DNA of 9,867 nucleotides. Origin: JAGPHI01 sp036641735. Lineage in GTDB: Bacteria; Bacillota; Clostridia; Oscillospirales; Ruminococcaceae. The translations under genes were made by a program, and so were the position numbers. Where the stretch lies: NCBI GenBank assembly GCA_036641735.1, contig JAVWEG010000070.1:1-9867 (forward strand). The letters are read 5' to 3'. This document shows positions 1 through 6,045 of this stretch, piece by piece (the first letter of the stretch is position 1; each line of letters starts with the position of its first letter). Below the pieces are notes generated by a model. That model ran no database searches, was not told the origin of the DNA, and saw only the letters and a list, made by a program, of their open reading frames with translations.

Positions 1-453
1 ACGCGCTTTACTTTCGGCTGTAGATACGTAGTATTTACCGTTTAAATCTGATACACGCGCATAGTGGCCACTGGCAATAAGATGTATGCCGAGTGCTGTT
101 GCAGCATTGGCAAGCGTTGTAAATTTAACTAGCTCATTGCATTTTACGCAAGGAGACGGCGTGATGCCGCGGCAGTATTGCTCACAAAAAGGGGTGATGA
201 TTTCGGATTTAAACACCTCTTCGCAATCTGCTACGTGCAATGGAATAGAAAGCTCTTTTGCGGCTATAGTAGCCGCCTCTACAGCTTTATCGTGGGCAGG
301 AGAAAAGCGTATTACAAGCGCAGTTACGTCAAATCCCTGGTCTTTTAATATTTTCACGCACATACTGGAATCTACTCCGCCCGATAATGCCACAAGTACT
401 TTATCTTGCTTTTCGTATGTGCTAAAGCTACTGCCAAAATTTACATCAGACAT
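1..453 (-). CDS. mnmA: tRNA-specific 2-thiouridylase MnmA (TrmU), N-terminal part, cut by the window edge
   Basis: MnmA activates the C2 carbonyl of wobble uridine 34 in Lys, Glu and Gln tRNAs with ATP and replaces the oxygen with sulfur relayed from a cysteine desulfurase. It acts in the cytosol. The window holds the first 151 codons, and the reading frame is open to base 1. Visible motifs are the PP-loop SGGVDSS at residues 24-30, SPCVKCN at 101-106 (the Cys before Asn, C105, aligns with the first catalytic cysteine of the family), VKF at 109-111 and GHYAR at 129-133. The second catalytic cysteine and the C-terminal barrels lie outside the window. The ATG is preceded by AAAGGAAA and begins 16 bases after the nifU stop, consistent with one operon with nifS-nifU. 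The stretch between PP-loop and C105 is somewhat short, lacks the usual Trp/Asp-rich segment and carries extra cysteines (C90, C94, C102). The family call is firm. The paralogue type is less so. Confidence 0.93.
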   Translation of the reverse strand, partial: MSDVNFGSSFSTYEKQDKVLVALSGGVDSSMCVKILKDQGFDVTALVIRFSPAHDKAVEAATIAAKELSIPLHVADCEEVFKSEIITPFCEQYCRGITPSPCVKCNELVKFTTLANAATALGIHLIASGHYARVSDLNGKYYVSTAESKAR

Positions 454-469
454 ATGTTTTTCCTTTATT

Positions 470-895
470 TTATATTCCGCACGCGTGGCAGTCTTCTTCT
501 ATTTTGCCTACTATCGGCTCAGGATCTACACCTTGTCGGCGATAATAATCGGATAAAGCCGATTTCACCGCTTGCTCTGCAAGCACGGAGCAATGCAGCT
601 TTACAGGAGGTAAACCGTCCAGTGCTTCTACTACCGCTTTATTGGTGAGCGTGAGTGCTTCATCTATGCTTTTGCCTTTTATCATTTCGGTAGCAATGCT
701 GGAAGTAGCAATAGCAGCACCGCAGCCAAAGGTTTTAAATTTTACATCGGTAATGATATTATTATCTATCTTTAAATACATTTTCATTATATCGCCGCAT
801 TTTGGATTGCCTACTTCGCCGATACCATCGGCATTTTCTATTTCACCCACATTGCGCGGATTGGCAAAATGGTCCATTACTTTTGCTGAGTACAT
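470..895 (-). CDS. nifU: NifU/IscU-type Fe-S cluster assembly scaffold protein
   Basis: Scaffold on which sulfur from NifS and iron are assembled into [2Fe-2S] or [4Fe-4S] clusters before transfer to client proteins, in the cytosol. The protein has 141 residues, close to the usual length of IscU-type scaffolds. The three ligand cysteines are present: C33 in PKCGD (with D35, the conserved Asp that makes cluster release possible), C58 in FGCGAA and C102 in KLHCS. An LPPVK motif (residues 95-99), the HscA-docking sequence of proteobacterial IscU, is also present, although no hscA or hscB is visible here. The C-terminus carries an additional CHAC pair (C136, C139). This is IscU/NifU-N type rather than the Bacillus SufU type. 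The ATG follows AAGGAAG at 8 bases. It lies 45 bases after nifS and 16 bases before mnmA, so it is almost certainly cotranscribed with both. Confidence 0.95.
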   Translation of the reverse strand: MYSAKVMDHFANPRNVGEIENADGIGEVGNPKCGDIMKMYLKIDNNIITDVKFKTFGCGAAIATSSIATEMIKGKSIDEALTLTNKAVVEALDGLPPVKLHCSVLAEQAVKSALSDYYRRQGVDPEPIVGKIEEDCHACGI

Positions 896-940
896 TAATT
901 ATACTTCCTTTCATTTAGGCGCTTTTTAATATTTTATTAT

Positions 941-2134
941 TTAATCTTTTGCTTCGGGATGCCATAATGGGCTGCGCTCACGTACCTTAGGCACTATTTC
1001 GTCAAGCGCTGTACACACATATTCGGCATCTTCCATAGTGTTTTGCACGCCAAAGCTTATGCGCAGGGAACAGTGCGCAAGCTCGTGCTTCATACCGATT
1101 GCAAGTAAAACGTGGCTTGGATCAAGGCTGCCCGAAGCGCACGCAGAGCCTGATGATGCGCATATGCCTTTCATATCAAGCAATAGTAAAAGGCTTTCGC
1201 CCTCGGCGGCTGTGAAGCTTGCGTTTACATTGCCCGGCAAGCGCTTGTCACCGTCGGCAGGGCCGTTTAGCTTTACTTGCGGCATTGCCATAATATGCTC
1301 TATTACACGGTTGCGCATTGCTACAAGATGAGCGCGTTTTTCGTCGAGATGAGCGGTAGCACGGGCTATTGCTTCGCCAAGCCCCACGATACCGGCAACG
1401 TTTTCAGTGCCTGCGCGCTTGCCGTTTTCCTGTGCGCCGCCGTCCATAAATATCTCGGGCATAATGCCGCGCTTAATGTATAGCGCACCCACACCTTTAG
1501 GCCCGTTAAATTTATGTGCTGAAATGCTTAACATATCGATATTTTGTGCGTTTACGTCAATAAATACAGCTCCTGCCGCCTGCACCGCATCTGTGTGAAA
1601 CCATACACCCATTTTGCGGCAAATAGCGCCAATTTCCGTAATAGGCTCTAAAGTACCTATCTCGTTATTGGCATACATAATGCTTACTAAAGCTGTGTCG
1701 GGACGGATAGCTTTTTCTACGTCTTGCGGCGATACAAAGCCCTCGCTGTCTACAGGAAGATATGTTACCTCAAAGCCCTCGCGCTCAAGCGCTTTCATAG
1801 AATGAAGCACCGCGTGATGCTCTATTTGAGACGTGATAATATGCTTTTTGCCTTTTGCCATAAGCTTATGCGCAGTGCCTTTAATCGCCCAGTTGTCTGC
1901 TTCTGAGCCACAGCCTGTGAAATATATTTCATTAGCTTCACAGCCAAGCGCCTTTGCAGTTTGCTTGCGCGCATTGTCTATAGCTTCACGGCTTTCGTTG
2001 CCTATAGAGTAAAAAATACTCGATGGGTTGCCATATCTTTCGCTAAACCACGGCAGCATAGCATTTAATACTTCTTTAGCTACAGGGGTAGTGGCGGAAT
2101 TGTCTAAATAAATGGTTTTCTTCAAAATACTCAC
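941..2134 (-). CDS. nifS: Cysteine desulfurase, NifS/IscS class I
   Basis: PLP-dependent enzyme that converts L-cysteine to L-alanine and holds the sulfur as a persulfide on an active-site cysteine. It probably feeds both the adjacent NifU scaffold and MnmA. Numbered from the GTG start (397 residues): N-terminal YLDNSATTP at 9-17; HH at 106-107 in IEHHAVL (PLP stacking histidine); NNEIG at 156-160; SAHKFNGPKG at 205-214 with K208 as the PLP Schiff-base lysine; and SSGSACASG at 327-335 with C332 as the mobile catalytic cysteine. Length and motif spacing are normal. The start is uncertain. GTG at 2134 has AAAAGG 4 bases upstream. A TTG at 2125 has AAGGTGA 5 bases upstream and would give MKKTIYLDN, the more usual N-terminus. 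The choice changes only three residues. This is the first gene of the nifS-nifU-mnmA unit, with a promoter at 2167-2195. Confidence 0.96.
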   Translation of the reverse strand: MSILKKTIYLDNSATTPVAKEVLNAMLPWFSERYGNPSSIFYSIGNESREAIDNARKQTAKALGCEANEIYFTGCGSEADNWAIKGTAHKLMAKGKKHIITSQIEHHAVLHSMKALEREGFEVTYLPVDSEGFVSPQDVEKAIRPDTALVSIMYANNEIGTLEPITEIGAICRKMGVWFHTDAVQAAGAVFIDVNAQNIDMLSISAHKFNGPKGVGALYIKRGIMPEIFMDGGAQENGKRAGTENVAGIVGLGEAIARATAHLDEKRAHLVAMRNRVIEHIMAMPQVKLNGPADGDKRLPGNVNASFTAAEGESLLLLLDMKGICASSGSACASGSLDPSHVLLAIGMKHELAHCSLRISFGVQNTMEDAEYVCTALDEIVPKVRERSPLWHPEAKD

Positions 2135-2166
2135 CTTGCCTTTTAAAATTAAAATTAACCCTTTTT

Positions 2167-2195
2167 ATAATATACTATTTTGGTGTGGGTTGCAA
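2167..2195 (-). promoter_or_regulatory. Predicted sigma-A-type promoter of nifS-nifU-mnmA
   Basis: On the minus strand TTGCAA (2190-2195, four of six matches to TTGACA) is followed, after exactly 17 bases, by TATTAT (2167-2172, five of six matches to TATAAT). The expected transcription start near 2160 leaves a leader of about 26 to 35 bases. That leader contains the repeated AT-rich stretch TTAATTTTAATTTTAAAA. The element sits in the only gap (2135-2227) between the flavoprotein gene and nifS, so the sulfur genes probably have their own promoter. No IscR-like operator was recognised. This is a prediction from consensus and spacing only. Confidence 0.6.
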
Positions 2196-2227
2196 TAGGA
2201 ATTGTGTAGAAACAGAAAAAATGTAAT

Positions 2228-3448
2228 TTATTCTATGCCTTTTGCGGCGGCATAGGCTGTGGAAAAAGCTATTTGTAAATTGTATCCGCCTGTATAAGCG
2301 TCTACGTCCAGCACTTCGCCCACGAAAAAGAGACCGTGTACTATTTTGCTTTCCATAGTTTTAGGATTTATCTCTTTTACATTTACTCCGCCGCTTGTTA
2401 TTACAGCGTGGGCAAGGTCGCCCTTTTCCTTTATTTCTATCGGAAACGCTTTCATCAGCTCCACTAAGCGCAGCCTTTGCTCGCGAGTAATTTGGTTGGT
2501 TTTTAAATTTGGCTCTATGCCCCATATATCTGCCATAACATCGCGCATTTTGCTTGGCAATAGCTTTACAAGACAGTTTGCCGCATCTTTGCCCGATAAA
2601 AGTGCAAAATCCGATACTATTCGTTTATCAAGCTTTTCACGGCTAAGCGCAGGCTTTAAATCTATATCTATGCGGTATTTATGCTTTTGCATATCGCGGA
2701 TATGCGCGCTTGCGCTCAATATTAATGGGCCTGATACACCAAAATGAGTAAACAGCATTTCACCTTGCTCCGTGTATATGCTTTTGTCGCCCTCATACAA
2801 TGTAATTGCCACGTTTTTAAGGGATAAACCCATCATTCGCTTTGCAATATTGCCACGCTCTACGAGGGATACTAAGCTAGGCTCAAGAGCGGTAACGCTG
2901 TGTCCCGACTCTGTGGCAAAGCGGTATCCGTCGCCCGTAGAGCCTGTATTTTCGTAGGATAAACCGCCTGTTGCCACGATTACATTATCGGCATTTATTG
3001 TGTCACCGCTTTTAAGGCATACACCGTTTATTTTATCGCTTTTTATTATTAAATGCTTTACGTCACCATATATTATATGCGCGTTTTGCGCATATTGCAG
3101 CAGGGCTTGTTTAATATCCTGCGCACGGTCACTTATAGGAAATACGCGTCTGCCACGCTCTGTTTTAAGCGGCACGCAAAGCTCGGTTTCAAATAAGCGC
3201 ATTACCTGCTCGGGTGGAAAGGCGGATAAAGCCGAGTACAAAAAGCGAGGATTACGGCGCACATTAGGCATAAATTCTTCTACTGTGCAATTGTTTGTAA
3301 GGTTACACCGTCCTTTACCAGTGATAAGAAGCTTGCTTGCAGGGGAGGGCATATGCTCTATCACTGTAACCTTATGTCCGAGAGATGCAGCAGTGCCTGC
3401 CGCAAAAAGACCGGCGGCGCCTGCACCTATTATTATTACTTTAGCCAA
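2228..3448 (-). CDS. HI0933/YhiN/BaiN-family FAD-dependent oxidoreductase
   Basis: Soluble flavoprotein of 406 residues, the family's usual size. Visible hallmarks are the N-terminal dinucleotide-binding loop GAGAAG at 8-13, with E31 ending the second strand (FAD ribose contact); the family signature GKGRCNLTN at 44-52; VATGG at 157-161; FTHFGVSGP near 232-240; and near the C-terminus GLFFVGEVLDV followed by TGGYNLQIA (about 371-394), the closing FAD-binding segment. One member, BaiN of a bile-acid-converting Clostridium, has been linked to reductive steps of 7-dehydroxylation. That is no evidence for the same substrate here, because no bai genes are nearby and most family members have no assigned reaction. 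The start is TTG at 3448, chosen because AAGGAGA lies 5 bases upstream and translation gives a canonical N-terminus directly before GAGAAG. It overlaps the end of the upstream GT-C gene by 8 bases, so the two are probably translationally coupled. Confidence 0.9.
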   Translation of the reverse strand: MAKVIIIGAGAAGLFAAGTAASLGHKVTVIEHMPSPASKLLITGKGRCNLTNNCTVEEFMPNVRRNPRFLYSALSAFPPEQVMRLFETELCVPLKTERGRRVFPISDRAQDIKQALLQYAQNAHIIYGDVKHLIIKSDKINGVCLKSGDTINADNVIVATGGLSYENTGSTGDGYRFATESGHSVTALEPSLVSLVERGNIAKRMMGLSLKNVAITLYEGDKSIYTEQGEMLFTHFGVSGPLILSASAHIRDMQKHKYRIDIDLKPALSREKLDKRIVSDFALLSGKDAANCLVKLLPSKMRDVMADIWGIEPNLKTNQITREQRLRLVELMKAFPIEIKEKGDLAHAVITSGGVNVKEINPKTMESKIVHGLFFVGEVLDVDAYTGGYNLQIAFSTAYAAAKGIE

Positions 3449-5129
3449 TTGTTTCTCCTTTTTTACGTGCTTTGCGATGTATAAAATTATATACTAACAT
3501 TCCGCTGCCAAGCACTGAGTAAATAATTGCAAGCGGATGTATGCTGGACAGATACATTATGTGTGCTACATTTTTATTAAATGAGGCAACAAACATAAAT
3601 GCAATCATAAACGCGCGTAGCAAAATACATAATAATACGCCTAACATTAAGATGTAAAATATGGGATCGAGCTTGATTTTGCGCTTAAATATTTGCACGG
3701 TGGCTAACGTTTGCCATATTATGGCACAGGCAAACATCAGCGGCAGCAATATAGCGTAGATATACGAAAGTGCAGTAAGGGCTGTATTTGCCAGCCTTTG
3801 AGGTAGAGAAAAATAAGGCAAATCAGAGCCTTCCATTGCTACGTTGTTGGGGGTGTTACGCAAAAAGTATACGAAAGAATCATAATCGCGAGAGTCTATG
3901 GGCGGTATAATATTAAATGCAGGTTCGGCTTCTTTAAATGTGAGTACGCGCCATAAATTGGAAAAGCCTTCTTTTATAGTGGGCAAGATATATTCACTGC
4001 GTATAGGGGGGCTTGTAGATGAGCGGCGAGGCCCTGCTTCAAAAGTGCCATTATCACAAAGCTTGTTTATTTTATCTGCCACGGTGCGCCAATATTGTGC
4101 TGCTTTGCTCGCACTTGAATATACACCTGCATCATAAGCGGCTTCACGCAATGCCCAATGAAAGCCTCCTGTGCCAAATTCACGTTCAAGTTCGCTTCCG
4201 TATCTTACGTAATACCATTTGTGTTCCAGAATAGGCTCTAGCATTTTAAGCTCGGGAACATTATCGTAAAGCTTTGTGCGCACGTCTTTTGGCACTACTA
4301 TTTGCATTTGCCAATCTTCGTGCTTTATGCGTGACATTGCACCGTAGGCATCTTTAAATTCTTTGCTTGTGTAATCGCTGAATACAAAGCGCCCGTAATA
4401 ATTATAATTAATACAGCAAAACACTAAAACCAAGCACCCTACAGCCACATACGGCACGGCTAAAGATATAATGCGCAAAGCCTTGTGCGCAAGCCCTTTT
4501 GTTATGCAAACAAAAATAATTATGGTAATGCAGGCGCCTATCGCCAAAGGCAAAAGCCATATTCCGTCCTCACGCGTGGTGCAAGCGGTAGCAAGCCCTA
4601 CGGCGGCGACTAAAAGGAAACCAATATATTGCGAAAATGGCTTTTTACAGCGCAAAGCGGCACCTATAAAGCCGCTTATACATATAAGGCATAAAGCAGG
4701 GAAAATATTGTCCCTATATACTCTCAGCTCCACTTCGGCTGCCATTTGTGCAGGATTAAACAGCAATACGGCAAAAAACAATAATTTAAAAATATATTTT
4801 TTAAGGATTGGCGAAAAAGCAATGGTACACACAGCTACAGTGCATAGCCATAATATTTGTCCGCCCAAAAGATAAGGAATATGCAATATATTCAGCATTG
4901 CAAGCCATATGGCAAAAAAATAATATTTGCTTAAAGTAAGCCAATTGTATTGCCCGAGCCATTGCCCTTGCGTGATGCTATTTGCTGCATTGAACATAAG
5001 CATATCATCTATAGGTGCTGTATAAGGGGTGAGAAATACATTTTGAGTAAGCCCGATTAAAAGCTTGGCAATTACTATTAATATCAAAGAGACAAAGAAA
5101 AAGCGTTTTGTGATATCACGAGTTTTCAT
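3441..5129 (-). CDS. Multispanning membrane protein, probable GT-C-fold glycosyltransferase
   Basis: 562-residue integral membrane protein. The probable role is transfer of a sugar from a polyprenyl-phosphate donor to an acceptor outside the membrane. It has an N-terminal hydrophobic helix (about 10-28) followed by an external loop with acidic D41-D42 (APIDDM), the usual position of the GT-C catalytic or metal-binding aspartate. Further helices lie roughly at 69-86, 90-106, 113-125, 142-159, 166-182, 190-210 and 218-240. Between helices are RVYRDN (136-141) and TREDGIWLLP (185-194), resembling the conserved second-loop motifs of such transferases. A hydrophilic segment of about 220 residues follows (about 243-460, presumably extracytoplasmic), then about three C-terminal helices and a basic tail. 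The ATG overlaps the upstream glycosyltransferase stop (ATGA). The nearest SD-like GGAGG is 13 bases away, so translation probably depends on coupling. Two GT2 genes upstream supply the expected polyprenyl-phosphate-sugar context. The specific substrate is unknown, and the fold assignment rests on motifs and topology. Confidence 0.7.
   Translation of the reverse strand: MKTRDITKRFFFVSLILIVIAKLLIGLTQNVFLTPYTAPIDDMLMFNAANSITQGQWLGQYNWLTLSKYYFFAIWLAMLNILHIPYLLGGQILWLCTVAVCTIAFSPILKKYIFKLLFFAVLLFNPAQMAAEVELRVYRDNIFPALCLICISGFIGAALRCKKPFSQYIGFLLVAAVGLATACTTREDGIWLLPLAIGACITIIIFVCITKGLAHKALRIISLAVPYVAVGCLVLVFCCINYNYYGRFVFSDYTSKEFKDAYGAMSRIKHEDWQMQIVVPKDVRTKLYDNVPELKMLEPILEHKWYYVRYGSELEREFGTGGFHWALREAAYDAGVYSSASKAAQYWRTVADKINKLCDNGTFEAGPRRSSTSPPIRSEYILPTIKEGFSNLWRVLTFKEAEPAFNIIPPIDSRDYDSFVYFLRNTPNNVAMEGSDLPYFSLPQRLANTALTALSYIYAILLPLMFACAIIWQTLATVQIFKRKIKLDPIFYILMLGVLLCILLRAFMIAFMFVASFNKNVAHIMYLSSIHPLAIIYSVLGSGMLVYNFIHRKARKKGETIG
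3454..3460 (-). promoter_or_regulatory. Ribosome binding site that fixes the TTG start of the flavoprotein
   Basis: AAGGAGA on the minus strand, 5 bases before TTG at 3448. It lies inside the last codons of the upstream membrane-protein gene. There is no ATG or GTG nearby in this frame, so this site decides the start and shows that the flavoprotein is translated as part of the same message. Confidence 0.75.
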
Positions 5130-6043
5130 ATTTTTTCTATGCCCTCCACCAGGTATTTCTGCTTTTTGAAAATAAGGTCTACAAGTAAAGAAAGATATTT
5201 AATCACAAGCGCCAGCACCAAAAATATACCGAAAAAGCCAAACGACAGCACCATCATAGTGGTAGTCCAGCCTTCAATTGGCTTAGTACCGCCAAAATAA
5301 ATGCACACTGTGTATATTATTTCCAGTACAGCGGCTGTTAGCATTGCAAAGGAAATACCGAGGCTAAGGCGATAAGCGGCATCTGTATATAAGGCAAGAG
5401 AATTAACCGCAAGAGAAAAGCGCGGAGCAGGCTCACCGTCTGTTTGCTCCTTGCTTGTGTAAATAGTAGCCATTGAAAGACCGCTTGCGGCATAAGCCGC
5501 TTTACGGTATGGCATATTGGCGGTGATAGAATGTACGCGATTAATGGCTCTGCGAGACAGCACTCTGAATATATCTGTGTGCAGCTTGTATTTGGAATGT
5601 GAAGTGATATTAAATAGCTTATAGAATAGACTGCTTGCGCTATTGCGGCTTTTAGATGGGCTTACGGATACTATATCATTGCCGTCAAGAGATTTATTAT
5701 AGGCTTCGCTCAGCTTTTCACATTCATAGCATAAGCTCATTGTATCAAATTCGTATACAAAGTCGCCGATGGCAAGGTCAAGCCCTGCGTTCATACACAG
5801 CTCAAGCCCTTGATATATACTCATATTTATAATGGTAATGGGTGCTTTTGTTTCGCAAGAAGCGGCAAAAGCCTTTGCTTGTGCTACGCTTGCATCTTTA
5901 CAAGCATCATTTACGAGTATTATTTCATATGTGTCAAAGCGCTTATTAAGCTCATTGGTAATACGGGTGAGGAACGGGGCAACGCGCCCCGAGTCATTGT
6001 GCATATAAGCCACAGCCGAAATAAAATTCTTTTCTTTTTCCAT
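5126..6043 (-). CDS. Family 2 glycosyltransferase, DPM1/GtrB-like, with two C-terminal membrane helices
   Basis: 305-residue GT-A enzyme expected to move a sugar from a nucleotide donor to polyprenyl phosphate at the inner face of the membrane. The N-terminal domain shows the VNDACKDAS nucleotide-binding loop (44-52) and the later TDIFRVLSRRAI segment (156-167), typical of the polyprenyl-phosphate glycosyltransferase group. Two strongly hydrophobic helices at about 225-249 and 262-290 match the GtrB/ArnC architecture. The oddity is the metal site: where relatives have DAD or DxD, this protein reads YEFDTM (97-102), so only D100 and the preceding E98 remain. It may be active with an ExD site, or may be catalytically altered. 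The ATG has GAGGTG 8 bases upstream, formed by the last codons of the FAD oxidoreductase gene, whose stop is 2 bases away. It overlaps the GT-C gene by 4 bases. The donor sugar cannot be deduced. Confidence 0.85.
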   Translation of the reverse strand: MEKEKNFISAVAYMHNDSGRVAPFLTRITNELNKRFDTYEIILVNDACKDASVAQAKAFAASCETKAPITIINMSIYQGLELCMNAGLDLAIGDFVYEFDTMSLCYECEKLSEAYNKSLDGNDIVSVSPSKSRNSASSLFYKLFNITSHSKYKLHTDIFRVLSRRAINRVHSITANMPYRKAAYAASGLSMATIYTSKEQTDGEPAPRFSLAVNSLALYTDAAYRLSLGISFAMLTAAVLEIIYTVCIYFGGTKPIEGWTTTMMVLSFGFFGIFLVLALVIKYLSLLVDLIFKKQKYLVEGIEKI

Positions 6044-6045
6044 AA

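Noticed and set aside
2138..2160. AT-rich repeat TTAATTTTAATTTTAA in the nifS leader as an operator
   Set aside because: Simple AT-rich sequence in a short leader, not matching an operator I can name. It is only mentioned in the promoter entry.
2233..2255. Possible terminator after the flavoprotein gene: 7-bp stem (CTATGCC/GGCATAG), 9-base loop, T-run at 2216-2221
   Set aside because: The stem is within the last codons, is short, and the T-run starts 11 bases after it. It does not meet the usual form of an intrinsic terminator, so readthrough into nifS remains possible.
550..3240. Short shared string GGATAAAGCCGA near 550 and near 3225
   Set aside because: Both copies encode Ser-Ala-Leu-Ser in unrelated proteins. 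Coincidental codon usage, not a repeat family.
2228..3448. Bile-acid 7-dehydroxylation role (BaiN) for the flavoprotein
   Set aside because: Family similarity alone does not indicate it. No other bai gene is present and the neighbours are glycan and sulfur-transfer genes.
3000..3497. 165-codon plus-strand open frame across the flavoprotein gene, and similar plus-strand frames (for example 86-556, 4471-4875)
   Set aside because: They lie entirely opposite well-supported minus-strand genes, have no recognisable domains or consistent ribosome sites, and are low-complexity antisense translations.
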